Shown here piece after piece: positions 23,690-34,746 of a stretch of 64,000 bases of DNA (position 1 is its first letter; each line of letters starts with the position of its first letter). The stretch spans positions 51,044 to 115,043 of the forward strand of contig CACRXP010000709.1 of assembly GCA_902702965.1 (NCBI GenBank). The letters run 5' to 3'. Position numbers and translations under genes: made by a program. The notes under the pieces were generated by a model. That model saw only the letters and a program-made list of their open reading frames with translations. It was not told the origin of the DNA and made no database searches. Source of the stretch: Spirometra erinaceieuropaei (lineage: Eukaryota; Platyhelminthes; Cestoda; Diphyllobothriidea; Diphyllobothriidae).

Positions 23690-25422
23690 ACGTAAAACAT
23701 GTAAAACATGCATAAAAATATTCATTCTCTTACTCATTCGGTAGAAGAGTACGTCTTCTTCAAATTTTCTACTCGAAGGGAGGATATAATTTGGTTTTCA
23801 AAAAGTTTCTCATAGTGTGAATTTTTTAACACCGTGAAATGGCCGTTCATAAAACGTCATGTCTCTGCACTTTCCAATGTGGCTTGTAAAGTTAACAATA
23901 TAGCTCAAATCCACTGCTAAATTTTATGAACCCCATATAGTTGCCTCTCAATGCCGTAGAGAAATTCATGGTTTTCCTTGCTGGGTAAATATACGGCTTA
24001 TAGTTTGGAAACCCTGAATGCAAGTGTAACGGCAGGTCCGGTTGAGAATAATTCGGGAACTGGAAAAGTTTCTGAAAACCGAATTATATCCTTCCTTCGA
24101 GTATAAAATTGGAAGAAGACGTAATCTTCCATCGAATGAGCAAAATAATGCATATTTTATGCATGTTTTCCATGAAATATAATTGAATTTATAATGGCAT
24201 CGAAATCCAATGAAAAAACTGTATGCTACATAAATGGCAGTTTTTTACAGAGTGTCCTTTTTGCATGCAGTAGGAAAGAACTTCTTTCGAAAGCCGGCAT
24301 TTTGAGATACAGTGAGCAACCGATCTCATGAAATATTGGCTGAAATTCTGAAATGCGTTTTCGATTAGGAAGGATTACTTGGTCGCGGTTGCAATATTGA
24401 TTATCTAGAGGCATAATCTTATAACATTTCGGACTCGGCAGGATGTCAGCTTTTGAATACACGGTTTTTCAATCTCCTGTAGAAACCGTACTCGGTAAAA
24501 AAAACTACTTAAGTGGCATGCATTTTTTCCCATTGATTTTCGATGGTTTTGCAAATTCAAATATATCTTATAGAAACCATAAACACAAATATGCCTTCTT
24601 TTAGTCAATCAACAGAGAATCACGTCTTCTTTATACTTAAGGAAGAAGTATAATTAGGTTTTAAAAAAAGTTTTAATTATGAGACTTTTTAAGACCACGA
24701 AATGTCCATTCACATAGCCTCGTACCTGTCCGTTTACCACTGCTCCTCATGAAATGTACAACATAGTCCACATCCATTGCAAAATGTTATGGATTCCGTA
24801 TGATATCTCTTTAATGGCATAGGAAAATATATGATTTTCTTTACGCGGAACACATGCTCCTTGTAGACTGAGGTCACTAAGCGCTAATGCAACGAATGAT
24901 CAGGCTCCAAATTATTCGGCAATTAGAAAACTTTTTTAAAACCTCATTATGCTCCTTCCTTGAGTATGAAATATAAAGAAGACGTGATTCTCTGTTTATT
25001 GACTAAAATAAGGCATATTTGTGTTTATGGCTTCTATAAGATATAGTTGAATTTGCAAGGCCATCGAAAATCAGTGGGAAAAAATGCATGCCACTTAAGT
25101 AGTTTTTTTACCGAGTACGGTTTCTGCAGGAGATTGAAAAACCGCGTATTCAAAAGCTGATATCCTGCCGAGTCCGAAATGTTATAAGATTATGCCTCTA
25201 GATAATCAATATTGCAACCGCGACCAAGTAATCCTTCCTAATCGAAAACGCATTTCAGAATTTCAGCCAACATTTCATGAGATCGGTCACTCACTGTATT
25301 TGAGCTATTATAGAATTACGCTGCCTGATGATTAGTTTTACAACCCCACCTAATTAATCTTTTCGAAACGGAAGCACATTCCGGAATTTCGGTTGACATT
25401 TAATGAGTTAGCCCACCTAATG
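23690..25422. mobile_element. Family A MITE (A9) split by a family B MITE
   Basis: Left part about 23690-24307, right part 25299-25422 ending GAGTTAGCCCACCTAATG. The left terminus is truncated within its arm. The interrupting B2 copy sits at a TA inside the segment that reads CCTGAGGTAACTGAATTATT in intact A copies. Confidence 0.8.
24310..25296. mobile_element. Palindromic MITE, family B (B2), inside A9
   Basis: About 987 bp. Ends CAGTGAGCAACCGATCTC and GAGATCGGTCACTCACTG; TA at 24308-24309 and 25297-25298. Best-preserved B copy. Inserted precisely into a family A element. Confidence 0.9.
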
Positions 25423-25439
25423 TAGAATAGCCAAGTGAT

Positions 25440-25690
25440 GTCCAGGGTCGGGAAACTAACATTGCGGAGACGTAGTGGGAAAAATGTCGAGGGTTGTGGC
25501 AACCTTCATTGCTTGAGAAGAGCCTCATATTCTGCAACAATGCTCTGTTACTGCGACAAGCCTACCAAGATAAGTTGACAAAACTGATTTTCCCGCGCGC
25601 ATTGTGGAAGCTCCCCATAACTCGGCGTTTACTTCCTTTAGGAGTCATCGATCTAATGAAGCGAAACAAAGATAAGTGAGAATTAACTCA
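25440..25690. repeat. Sequence shared with 59080-59250
   Basis: Collinear similarity (AGGGTTGTGG.AACCT, then AAA.TGATTTTCC and AACTCCCCATA). It flanks the first secreted-protein gene on the left. The matching right flank is 26150-26600. The open frame 25494-25679 inside it is probably not a gene. Confidence 0.6.
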
Positions 25691-25766
25691 ATAAGCCGGC
25701 GGTAATCACCCTCATCTCACAGTCGACACGTGTAACCTCGATCACACCCACCGATAGACCTTGTCT

Positions 25767-25835
25767 GGATTACCCTCGACCCTGCTGGCACAGAAGACGC
25801 TGACCCACATAAGTCACGGGACGATGACTATTTAA
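25767..25835 (+). promoter_or_regulatory. Putative core promoter of secreted-protein gene 1
   Basis: GGATTACCCT at 25767-25776 and TATTTAA at 25829-25835, start-to-start distance 62 bp, with ATG 38 bp after the TATA-like box. The same pair at the same distance precedes both paralogues (42308/42370 and 53795/53857). GATGACTATTTAA is identical in all three. GGATTA is the core recognised by bicoid/Otx-class homeodomains; that link is speculative. Confidence 0.6.
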
Positions 25836-25872
25836 GCGTTGCCACACAGCGGGCTGCCATCCGACAGATCAG

Positions 25873-26112
25873 ATGTTGTGTCTGCGAGTATTTTTAGCCT
25901 GCGTGCTGTGCTTCCTCGCCACCAGCGCCTGGGACACGATCAAGGGCTTGGATGTTCCAGAAGGAGATGAACTTGCAGAACTGAAATTCGCCGTTGAAGT
26001 GCTGCTGGGCCTAATAGAAAGGCTGTCCCAGATGCCACCGACAAATAGAACAGAAGCCCTCTCGAAAATCATGGAGCGTCTATTCAACGCCACTTCAGGC
26101 AATCTGTCTTGA
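25873..26112 (+). CDS. Small secreted acidic helical protein, member 1
   Basis: A 79-residue single-exon protein. Residues 1-19 are a clear signal peptide (MLCLRVFLACVLCFLATSA), predicting secretion. The mature part of about 60 residues is acidic and helical: EGDELAELKFAVEVLLGLIE, then RLSQMPPTNRTEALSK and MERLFNATSGNLS. Two N-glycosylation sequons (NRT, NAT) are present. There are no cysteines after cleavage. It aligns end to end with the proteins at 42418-42651 and 53905-54120 (ELAE/DLAEM, LSQ.PP..R, RLFN.T), which supports the start and stop. A TATA-like box lies 38 bp before the ATG and AATAAA lies 24 bp after the stop. Size and layout resemble small excreted helminth antigens, but no known family was recognised. 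Function unknown. Confidence 0.75.
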   Translation: MLCLRVFLACVLCFLATSAWDTIKGLDVPEGDELAELKFAVEVLLGLIERLSQMPPTNRTEALSKIMERLFNATSGNLS

Positions 26113-26135
26113 TAATTCCATGCTACCGTAAGGGT

Positions 26136-26141
26136 AATAAA
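26136..26141 (+). terminator. Polyadenylation signal AATAAA of member 1
   Basis: AATAAA begins 24 bp after the stop codon of the secreted-protein gene, giving a very short 3' UTR. Confidence 0.6.
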
Positions 26142-26149
26142 CGTTTAGT

Positions 26150-26600
26150 TAGCACTCGCCTATTTCCATTTCTACCTCTTTACTTTTAATACACCGCATC
26201 GCTTCTAAGCGGCGCATTTGAATGCAAACCCGCCAATCGAAACTGCGATAATCGTCTCAGGCAGACAAATGTCTGTACTCTGCTTACGGGGGGGAACCTT
26301 CTTCTCATACAAGATCAGATCAAATGGGTGTTCTACTGATGACAGTCTGTTCGTGCGGTTGGGGGTTGCTAAAAGCATAAGTTAAGAGTATGTTCAACAA
26401 ACTACACTTAAGACGACAGCACGCAAATGCAATCTCCTGTATGAATAATATTCTTATTAATAAAAAAAGTCGTAAATGTTGTCATTTTCAGCAGCACAGT
26501 CCGCTGTTGCTGCAAAAAACGTCAAATGACAAAGTGCATCTGTTCCGACAAGGTTGGACAAAAATGGATGACTTAAATGGGAAGACACCATATGCAGATA
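26150..26600. repeat. Sequence shared with 59280-59720
   Basis: Shared landmarks: TCGCTTCTAAGCGG, CGAAAC.GCGATAATC, AGCATAAGTTAAGAG and AAAGTGCATCTG. It runs into the N-terminal part of the PLE remnant. Together with 25440-25690 it shows that the 59-kb locus is a sister of this one without the gene. Confidence 0.6.
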
Positions 26601-26726
26601 GTTGGGTCCATTGCATGCATTCGAGAGGGATTCACATGTCGTTGAGGTCCTCTACAAAATGTATGAATCGTTAATGCAACGCGACCGTGACCTCGAACAC
26701 CCCCCCAGTCAGAACACATCCCTCAA

Positions 26727-27413
26727 TTGTGTGATCTGCAGAAGATCCACAAACACGGCCTTCCAGTTCGTCCGATTTTGGACATATGTAACTCTCCATA
26801 TCAAGTTATAGCTAAGTGCTTGGCGGAGAATCTCAAGTCCATACAGTATTATTTAAGACCTCGTAGGTATCGGGATACATTCGAATTCATTGACGACGTC
26901 AAAGACCTGCACTTAAACGGAAATGTGCCGTTTTCGCTAAACGACTCATCACTCTCCAGAAACGTCCCCGCCAGAGAGACAGTTGGTTACATCCGGTAAT
27001 ATCTATCGCCCAATTATCAGGAAATTGGAGTACCTACGGACTCAATAAAGGACCTACTACTAAGATGCACACTAAATGTGCAGTCCCTTTTTGACAACCA
27101 GTTATATAGACAAATAGACGGCGTTGCTATGGACTCACCTCTTGGTCCTCCATTAGCCTTTGCCTTCACGAACAAGAAAAATAAATTTTTTCTGGACGAC
27201 CAGATCAAGAGGCCAGGACATTACGGTCTCTACATTGATGAAATCGTCGGAATCGTCGCTACAGAAACCAACATTGCTGCCCTCCAAGGTACTGTAAATT
27301 TGCAGTGTCTTTTAATCCCGTTTAGGGTGGAGATGGCAACGGAAGGTTTGTCCCATTTTTTAGTCATCGATAACGTTCGAATGAGCGTTTATAGGAAGAA
27401 AACTTGCTTTTAG
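26727..27413 (+). pseudogene. PLE reverse transcriptase, broken
   Basis: Frame 26727-26999 has LQKIHKHGLPVRPILD and NSPYQVIAKCLAENL (fingers) and then FEFIDDVKDLHLNGNVPFS, which runs up to motif A. Frame 27078-27413 has LYRQIDGVAMDSPLGPPLA (motif B; MGSPLGP in active copies, here MDSPLGP) and YGLYIDEIVGIV at motif C. There the YVDD of relatives reads YIDE, so the second catalytic Asp is Glu. About 80 bp between the two frames holds stops. Inactive. Confidence 0.8.
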
Positions 27414-27900
27414 CGATGGACTTCCGCGAGTTCGTACAATTTCAACAGAAACGCAATCCAGTCAGTTGTTTGTCGCAAATGGCTAAAAAATATGTTCGAC
27501 AGACTGCATCGACGGGGCACTTAGGAAAATGGAGAGCCTGCATTGTGAGAGCGGGTATCCCAGCAAATTTATTAAGAACAATATTACAGGGAGACTCGCG
27601 GAGAAGAAAACTCTGTGTCTCAAAGTCCCCTCTTTCAAGGAGGAGTAGCGAGTGAACTCCTGAGAAGACGCCTTGATCGGGCTGTTTCACGAGCCTTCTC
27701 GGGCAACAAGAGTTCGGATATTAGTCTCGACCAACCCTGTTTTGCACGGAGAAGGTAGGGATAAGTTGCCAGCTCAGACCACCTGCGTGTGCATTTAATC
27801 CTTTACTTGATCCTGTGAAGCAGGTTTTCTAGGTCGCAGGAGTGAGCGAATATCCGAAAGAGTACGGGAATACCTCCCGGCGTGACTGAGAAAAAGGCGA
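27404..27900 (+). pseudogene. PLE connector and ruined GIY-YIG
   Basis: Frame 27404-27655 carries a connector-like basic region. Downstream, a frame with stops reads CVCI, SFT and SCEAGFLG, then SERVREYLPA. It aligns with SVCTYSFTCSYGAGYIG and SERIREHLPAWL of the better copy at 50598-50834. The GIY-YIG tyrosines are lost here. Confidence 0.6.
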
Positions 27901-28389
27901 AAGTAAAAGCATAAACAGCGTCATTTTCATCTGACCCAGCAAAGCTTTCCGTGTGATTTACAAGGTCCCATCGATCTGCCATAAGCCACTGTGTCAGCGT
28001 CTGCTGGCAACAGCAGAGGCGACTGCCATGACCTTACGAAAACCGATTCTGTGAGCACAGAAGAACTAGTTGCACGCTCCACGCCTACCGTGTCCAAAGC
28101 TGGGTTAACTACATACAACCCTCCGCGCCCTTCCCCCCAATACCCCCAACCCTCACTGTCCTTCCTACCCGACTGTCCTTCATTCCTGCCCCCCTTCCCT
28201 CTGATCCCACACCCCCAACTTGCAGGGAAAGAGGCATTGTAGTCGTTTTCTCACATCACTCACCTGTTTTCCTTGTATTCCGTTCCCATATATATGTACT
28301 GTCCCGATGGAAGTTTATAGAAATCACACCTATGCTCGTCAACAGGTCTCCTGAACGCAATAAATGCTTGAATGGTTATGCGCGTTCAT

Positions 28390-28760
28390 CACTACGGAGA
28401 TATGTCGACCCTCACGGTGAGTACAGTGTGAGTATGTGGGATGACTGGTTGGAGGTGTGAGGGTCAGGCTCACTGCCACCTTTCCAATGTGACCTCTGTG
28501 GCACTAAGATGGAATCTGTGGCGTGAAAACCCCGTTGATTGTTCGAGGAACGGCAGTTTGAAAGTCGTGACTGACGATGTCCACCAGGTGCTCCACACCA
28601 GCGTAAGAGCAGGGCCGGTGACTCGCTCGTGAGTCAGTTTATGGTGATAGCGGACTTGCGCAGCATCTAATACACCCTCCCCCCTCCACCCGCACTTGAG
28701 TCCGATGTCATGACAGAGTCAAGAAGACGGGGGGGGGGGCGGGAGAGGGCACAGGTGGCT
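28390..28760 (-). repeat. Dispersed repeat R and its extension, minus orientation
   Basis: The right part (28600-28760) is R in reverse (ATAGCGGACTTGCGCAGCAT...). The left part (28390-28560) shares CAATGTG.CCTCTGTGGCACT-like sequence with 60030-60060. A pure G run (about 28731-28740) is present. Confidence 0.55.
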
Positions 28761-28999
28761 GGCAGGGAGAAAACCCGCAACTAGGCCTACCACCGCACCC
28801 CTTTGGTCCACAGTGAACATGATTTTACCCAAAAAGAAAAAAGGAAGGTGGCTTGAGTCCCACTGGGGGGAGTGCCATAGATGTCACGCTAGAAGGGGAT
28901 CATTGCAGTCCGACCCTCAGTCCGCCAGTCGGCCGTTCCACAAAAGTCCACCCGGGGGCAGACTTCGAGGTTTGAATCATCCCCTCAGCTGGCAGCCTC
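28761..28999. other. Nothing recognised
   Basis: Short G/C-rich spacer between two R copies. Confidence 0.4.
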
Positions 29000-29360
29000 C
29001 CGGCTTTTAACACATCGTGATGGATTCAAGCCCGTCAGATTGTTTGCAGCGGGGAATTATGCGATTAGACCGTCTCCCCACTCCCTGGCACCAGTCCACT
29101 GTCCAAGCCGCATGAGGCAGCCAGGTGGGGTGTGGCACGCATAGGCGGGCTTTTCCACCTACGGCGCCCAAGCATAAATCCGGTTGTTTTAACCTTTTCT
29201 TTCCATCGGAGGTGGGAGGAGGGAGGGGGGTGGTGAGAGTGGAGTGGATGCTGCGCAGGTCTACTATCATCATAAACTGATCCATGTTCAAGTCACAGTT
29301 TTGCGTTCACACCGAGGTGTACATGGTGAACGCCATCGTTCGCGACGGCCAAACTTCCAT
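29000..29360 (+). repeat. Dispersed repeat R, plus orientation
   Basis: GGTGGGAGGAGGGAGGGGGG, GGATGCTGCGCAGGTCTACT and the end ATGGTGAACGCCATCGTTCG match other R copies (for example 60170-60310). Confidence 0.65.
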
Positions 29361-30599
29361 GGTGCCCTGCCTGTCTGAAAGAATACGTTAGTCCCGTTTT
29401 CACGGATAACTCCATCGTAGACCCTGAAGGCGATCGTACAGACATCAGAGAAACCCCGACGTTCCTCCTATATACCCCCAAACAGGTTTGAACTGGGACG
29501 TTTTGGTAGGGGAACACGGAACATATTTTCAGCCAGACGCGGAAGCTAGCTGTCTTGATATGTCTAACCCGTCGGTGAGGTAATAGGCATTTAGCCTGCG
29601 CCCACCCTTTCCATTTCGACCTCTTTCGTTCTGACAGAACAAACTGTTTCTAAGTGGCATCTCAGATTGCCAATTACACTTACGAGACAGTTGTAGTCAT
29701 TTCAGGTAAATGCTTTAATTGGTGCACGAACAAGGTTTGGAATTATACTTTTGAGAGAAACTTCCTACTCAAACAAGGAGGCAAAATAAATCGGGGTGTT
29801 TCTTTTGACGTATCTGGTTGGCGAAGGCTAGAAGAATAATCAGAACCTGTGTCAATAAACTGCTGTGAACAATGCAGCAAGAAACACGTAAGCCTATGTA
29901 TTGCATTAGTAAAACAAATGACTCAACAATGCCGTTATTTTGGACTATAAAGGCTGACTCTCAATAACTTGAACAACTGACCCACTTTATCAAGCTCACA
30001 TTCTGGACGTTCTTAGTGTTTGTCTGACTGAAACAGCGTCGGAGTTGGTGGGCTTTATCGTGATGCAATTGCTTACTCAAACAAACCCCGATTTTTTAGT
30101 GATTCGTAAAATCCAGCCGGTCTTGAGGCCCACAAAAAGCATAGTCCCTGCAAATATAAGTTGCAAATCTTCCCTCAAGCAAGATGCTTGGCAGGGCTAC
30201 GCCGGCAGCTCAGTGACCGCGAAATGTATAAATTTTAATGTCAATCAATGCTTTGAATTTGAAAGATACCGCAGCGATATTTCGATAAGCGGATTCGCCG
30301 TTGACCTAAAGAGAAGAATGATTGACGAAGTGCGAAATTAAACCTCGCAAGGCGCCGGAAGAGAAGAATGAAATAATAAGCTAAACGGAAACCAGAATGG
30401 TTTGAAGGCGTCCACACAAAGTGCCTAGGGGATCATCATTAGTTAGCAACTGAAACAGAACGGATGAACTAACTCCCGTCATGCTGGCAAATGTGAGCGA
30501 TCGAAGGCGATAGGTTGAGAGCCGAGAATGTCCTGTTAGAACAGATTTGTCGACGTTCCGCATAGCCTAACCGAATGAACGTAATGAACTTCATAAAAT
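29361..30599. other. Unassigned 1.2 kb with two small open frames
   Basis: Frames of 61 (29654-29839) and 98 residues (30045-30341) lack a signal peptide, a recognised domain, a TATA box at a plausible distance or a paralogue in the window. AATAAA occurs near 29785. Either could be an exon of a spliced gene, but nothing confirms it. No repeat relationship was recognised. Confidence 0.3.
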
Positions 30600-31190
30600 C
30601 GCCCGACATTTCGACCGTAGTTGCCGACGATGTCCATCGTGTGCTCCACAACGAGATAAGAGCGGGAACGGTGACTTGTGCGTGATTTAGTTTATAGTGA
30701 ACGTAGACTTGCGCAACATCTGCCGCACTCCCCTCCTTCCCCATCTCGGCCCGATGTCAAGACAAAATCAGGAAGATCGGAGGCGGCAGAGGGCGCAGGT
30801 GGATGTCGCGGTCGAGCCCGCACCTTGGCGCTCCACTCCATACCCACCTGACCAGGATTTTAACCAAAAACAACTGCACCACAACGGATCAGAAAGACGA
30901 AGATGACTGGGCAGCCATGCCCATTACGGGTATACCCGGCGGCAGCGCTGGCGCATCTCCCAACAGGAAACTAGGTGTCAGAGAGCTTTCAGCTCATGCC
31001 AGGCTACGAGCGGCATGATTCTCTGATCGTGACATAGCAGACGTTTTCAGACCTTTAGGCCCAGAAGGCTGACACGTGGCTCTGTATGCGCTTGGACCGT
31101 CACTCTTCAAGGCTGCAGTTCGTACACACACACACACAGAGCTTATCATGCCAATCGTTGGAATCTGTGAAATGCGTAAACATGTGGTGA
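30600..31190 (-). repeat. Dispersed repeat R, part of the inverted duplication
   Basis: Reverse-complement counterpart of 2071-2650, including the (CA)n run at 31126-31138. It adjoins PLE copy 2 exactly as the first R copy adjoins PLE copy 1. Confidence 0.8.
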
Positions 31191-31465
31191 GTTTCTTCGC
31201 GAACGCGTGCTGCATAGGCGGTCTAGAAATTTACCAGCGGAAAGTTACCGACGTAGAATGGTTTCGTAAATTAACTCGCAATTTTGTTCCGTCCTTATCT
31301 TTATTGTAAACTCACATAAACAGGCCGTTGCACTTGAAGACACTGTTTTAGCAGATCGACCTACCAGAAAATTTAGCGACGGCTTCTCAACTGCAGCCTG
31401 TCATTGCATAAAACAGACAAGCGCAGTGGCTTGTCAAGGAATTAGAACCAATAGGACACCTATTT

Positions 31466-32120
31466 TTGACTTACGCAATAAAAGACAGTTTCCATTTTAT
31501 TAAAGAAATAAAGCGTCAAAACATTTCCAACAAAACCATGATATTCTTGGACGTTGTATCACTATTCAAAAATGTACCACTGGATGAGACTATCGACATC
31601 ATATGCGCCCATTCGTCTGAAACCCGCCTTTCACCCGAAATATTACGTGACATGTTGAAACTTTGCACGAAAAACGTTCAATTTCCGTTCAGTGGGCAGC
31701 TATACAGACAAAATGATGCAGAAGCAATGGGAAGTCCACTTGGTTCAACCCTGCCGACATTTTATGGGTCACTTAGAAGAAAAGTTCCCAGCAAAATTAA
31801 ATAGGAAAACACTGTACAAAAGATATGTAGACGACGCTTTTGCTATTGTTGATAACGACGATAAGGCCGAAGACCTACTTGCTGCCATGAACAGTCTCCA
31901 TCCTAAGATTAGATTCATAATGGAAAAGGAGCAGTGCAACAAGCTTTCTTTCCTGAATGTCCTCATGACTAGACAGGAAGCTGGTACAATAAGGCGATCT
32001 GTTTTCCACAAAGATATATGGAAAGTCTATATGGAAAGGATATACGGAAAGAAGGACCTGCAGTTCTTGAGCTTCGTGCCGATACAACGAAAGCGAAATT
32101 TGGTTTATACTCTATTCTAA
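31466..32120 (+). pseudogene. PLE reverse transcriptase fragment, frameshifted (copy 2)
   Basis: Frame 31466-31804 holds motif A (FLDVVSLFKNVPLDE) and motif B (AEAMGSPLGSTL, where copy 1 has YGVAMGSPLG). Frame 31692-32120 holds motif C (YKRYVDDAFAIV) and LSFLNVLMTR. The frame changes at the same place as in copy 1. This copy keeps LFKNVPL where copy 1 has LLKNVSL, closer to other PLEs. Confidence 0.85.
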
Positions 32121-32249
32121 AGAGCAAGGAACATTTGCTCTATTGAAACGCTGGATGATGACATTTCTTGCCTCAAAACAGCCCTGCTTAAACGAAGATG
32201 TCCAACACGATTCATCGAAAAGTATAGCAACACTTTACGGCCAAAATTG

Positions 32250-32702
32250 ACAGAGCAATCTGTCCCGAAATAGCCCGTTATAATATCCTTACCCTTTAAG
32301 GGCGACAACATCTCTAATACCATCAAGCGGCGATTGAGATGCGCTATCGACAGAAATTACAACTCAGCTGAACTCATATTCTGCAGCCCTATTAAGGCTA
32401 TCAAAGTTCCACGGGTGAAGGATGCCTTGCCATTGCACGCCACGTCAAATTGTGTTTACGAATTTACATGCACTTGTGGATGCAAGTACATTGGGCGAAC
32501 GCCATGGCAACTGGCAGTCAGGGCAGTTAAGCCCCTGCCTAAATGGCTTATAAAGCATGAGAATAAGATTCCACGGTCTTCTATTACAAAACATCACCTT
32601 GATAGTGGCCATTCGGTTGACCCCAAAACGTCTTTTCGAACATTGGTTAGTCCTCTACCTGGAGGCAGTGTATATACGGCGGGAGAAACCCGACCTATGT
32701 AA
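32250..32702 (+). pseudogene. PLE GIY-YIG endonuclease fragment (copy 2)
   Basis: NCVYEFTCTCGCKYIGRTPW, then EHLP replaced by KPLPKWL, and SSITKHHLDSGHSVDP. An in-frame TAG lies upstream (near 32271) where copy 1 has AAG. The YIG motif is intact. Degenerate. Confidence 0.75.
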
Positions 32703-33260
32703 ACAGTTAGACCACGTGGTCAACCTCAGCTTGTCTTGGTTGACCTGAGCCCTTTTCGATTTTCGAAATACCTCGGCATGTTTACATCCCAATTTCATTC
32801 CTATGTTGCATTTTGAAATTATCATTTTATTTCTTTGTCTACGCGCAGCATACGATGACCTTGCTGTTTTACATTGATTTTTTCTCTGTCGAAATTCAAA
32901 CCTCTGTATCTTTCTCATTTGTTATTTGTGTTATGCAACGATAGGCAGCAATTGAGAAGCCGTCGCGAAATTTTCTGGTACCATTAAATTCTGCTGTCCT
33001 TGATTGCTTTAAATTAATTCCGGGAAGTATTGCTTCAAATATCAACCTACGCTTCTCGAAGACCGGCATATACCTTAAGCCTAGGTAACTGCGCCCTTAT
33101 ATTGGCAAGCTGGGCCTCTTCCGTAGTTTGTAAGCAAACACTACATCAGCCTCCCACAGAAGTGGGGGCTGTTTGGGACCACATTTCGCAAAGCGCTGGC
33201 AAAGGCTCTATGAACGAGGTCGGAACAAGGCTATCATTAATTTGTCCCCCCGCTCCCCGG

Positions 33261-34139
33261 ACTCCTTTACAGCGGCGCACTTCAAAGGATACGGCCCCGC
33301 TCTGACTTGAAGCACACCCACTTTTTCATCTATCCCCTTTTCAGTCCATATTTTTGAGATCGCTTGCTCCACAGTCCTTCTCAATGCTCTTGCTGCACGG
33401 TGTGAGGCCGAGGCTCAGGGTTTCTCAACCATATAGTCTTATCAGATCGCCAGGTCAATGAGCAGGCAATCAGTTTAAACAAAGCGATGGTTTTAAAGTC
33501 CGCTTTTAAAAGCATCCTGTCCAGCTGGTTCGTTGCTTTCCAAACAGTCTGCCAATCTAATATCCAGTCCTGGCGCCTGGTGCGAGTGTGAAATGGCCTA
33601 CGATCGCGCTACCGTAAACAATTCGCGGACGCCTGTCTTTCACGCTAGGAAGTCTATCACAGCTCTGTGTCGTGACGTCTGGGTTATGGACGATGTTAAG
33701 TTAATTCACTTGCCAGTATTTTCAACACTAATTTTGAATAGAAGGGGTTGCTTACTTTGCCGGTTACTGCTGGTGATATTGGTTTGGATACAAGGTTACT
33801 TTACAGAGTCGGCAGCCTACATCGTAATAACTGCTTACATTCTGGAAAAACCACCTAATAAGTGAACGATTGGCTTAAAGGCATTAACCAAACATTTGGA
33901 TAAGATGAAAAAGAAATTCAGCTGACCAAAACGCAGGAGAATCATTGCAAGTAGTATTATGTCGAGCAAAAATATCACTCCTACGAAAAGTGAAGATCCC
34001 GGAAGCGCGAAAATTTGCGTTAAATGAATAGGCGTGCATTTGTAGCTGTCCAAAATGCGTGTTCGGGCAAACAATTGAAGAAAACGGCCTGTGCGCGCCA
34101 GGATTTGAACACGTTTCAAACAAGTCGCGTGAGGAGCAC
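33261..34139. other. Nothing recognised
   Basis: About 880 bases. A 110-residue + frame (33533-33865) and a 110-residue minus frame (33835-34167) overlap at one end. Both contain hydrophobic stretches but no recognised domain, so neither is called. Confidence 0.35.
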
Positions 34140-34345
34140 GCGTAGGCGGCCCAACCTCTGGCTGCACTGGCCGTTTCTTTTTACGGGAGCAAGTGGATGA
34201 GGGAGGGGAGAGTGAGGCATTCGCTGCACAAGTAACCTATCACTACAAATTAATTCACCACAAGTCATTGCCCTGCACCCACCACGCTGTGGGACACACG
34301 GTGGACATTGTCGTTCGCCACGGTCAAACAGCCATCTAAGTGACT
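34140..34345 (+). repeat. Dispersed repeat R, right half
   Basis: GGATGAGGGAGGGGAGAG, CAAGT.ACC.TATCACTA and GGACACACGGTGGACATTGT match other R copies. Confidence 0.65.
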
Positions 34346-34434
34346 GATGTTTGGAGACTTCCTTTGCAGGGGCAGGGATGAAAATTTTCAATATTTGTGT
34401 CGTCTGCGATACGATTGGGCTCGCCACGAAACCA

Positions 34435-34590
34435 GATGCTAGAGAACTGTCAGCGCATACCAGACTGCGAGTACCATTGGTTGCTGACGCTTACTGGCCT
34501 TTAAGTCCAGAAGGGTGACACGTGGCTTTGCATTAGGCTGGGCTGCTAGCCTTCAAGGCCAGAGACGGACAGACGACCACTTAGCTCAAC
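34435..34590 (-). repeat. Dispersed repeat R, left half, minus orientation
   Basis: Matches 30980-31130 (CAGAAGG.TGACACGTGGCT, then CTTCAAGGC). It lies 90 bp from a right half in the opposite orientation, so it is a rearranged R. Confidence 0.6.
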
Positions 34591-34746
34591 GAGGAGGCAG
34601 GTAGTACACTATGAGGACTCATTTGCGTCGAGTTTTTGTGATTAGTAGAACCGCAGACAAGTTACCACCAGTCACACTTTTAAAAATACTTACCTAACTA
34701 CCCCTGAAGCAGTATGGCAGATCATACTGTCACCATGAGGCGTTAG

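Larger units (their letters stand above)
26380..28390 (+). mobile_element. Penelope-like element, full-length but decayed
   Basis: A plus-strand PLE running from an N-terminal region (26390-26720) through RT fingers and palm (26727-27413), a connector (27404-27655), a ruined GIY-YIG (about 27760-27900) and a 3' region (28000-28390). The 3' region matches 50825-51120 and in part 36270-36370. It carries many stops and frameshifts. It follows directly on secreted-protein gene 1. Its terminal stretch TCCCATATATATGTACTG is shared with 51025-51045. Confidence 0.8.
31191..33260 (+). mobile_element. Penelope-like retroelement, copy 2 (inverted partner of 1-2060)
   Basis: A plus-strand copy of the element at 1-2060, including the non-coding tail (33180-33245 matches 1-75 in reverse). 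RT fragments lie at 31466-32120 and GIY-YIG at 32250-32702. The 48-bp inverted repeats are at 31364-31412 and 32931-32978. It shares the RT frameshift with copy 1. Differences are scattered substitutions and small indels, so the duplication is not recent. Confidence 0.85.

Noticed and set aside
25873..26112. Assignment of the small secreted proteins to the cestode antigen B family
   Set aside because: Size, signal peptide and helical character are similar, but I see no convincing residue-level match, and the present genes have no intron after the signal peptide.
26334..26360. Hammerhead core at CTGATGACAGTC
   Set aside because: No stem II pairing and no GAAA downstream.
30045..30341. 98-residue open frame as a gene
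   Set aside because: No domain, signal peptide, paralogue or promoter support; kept only as an unassigned note.
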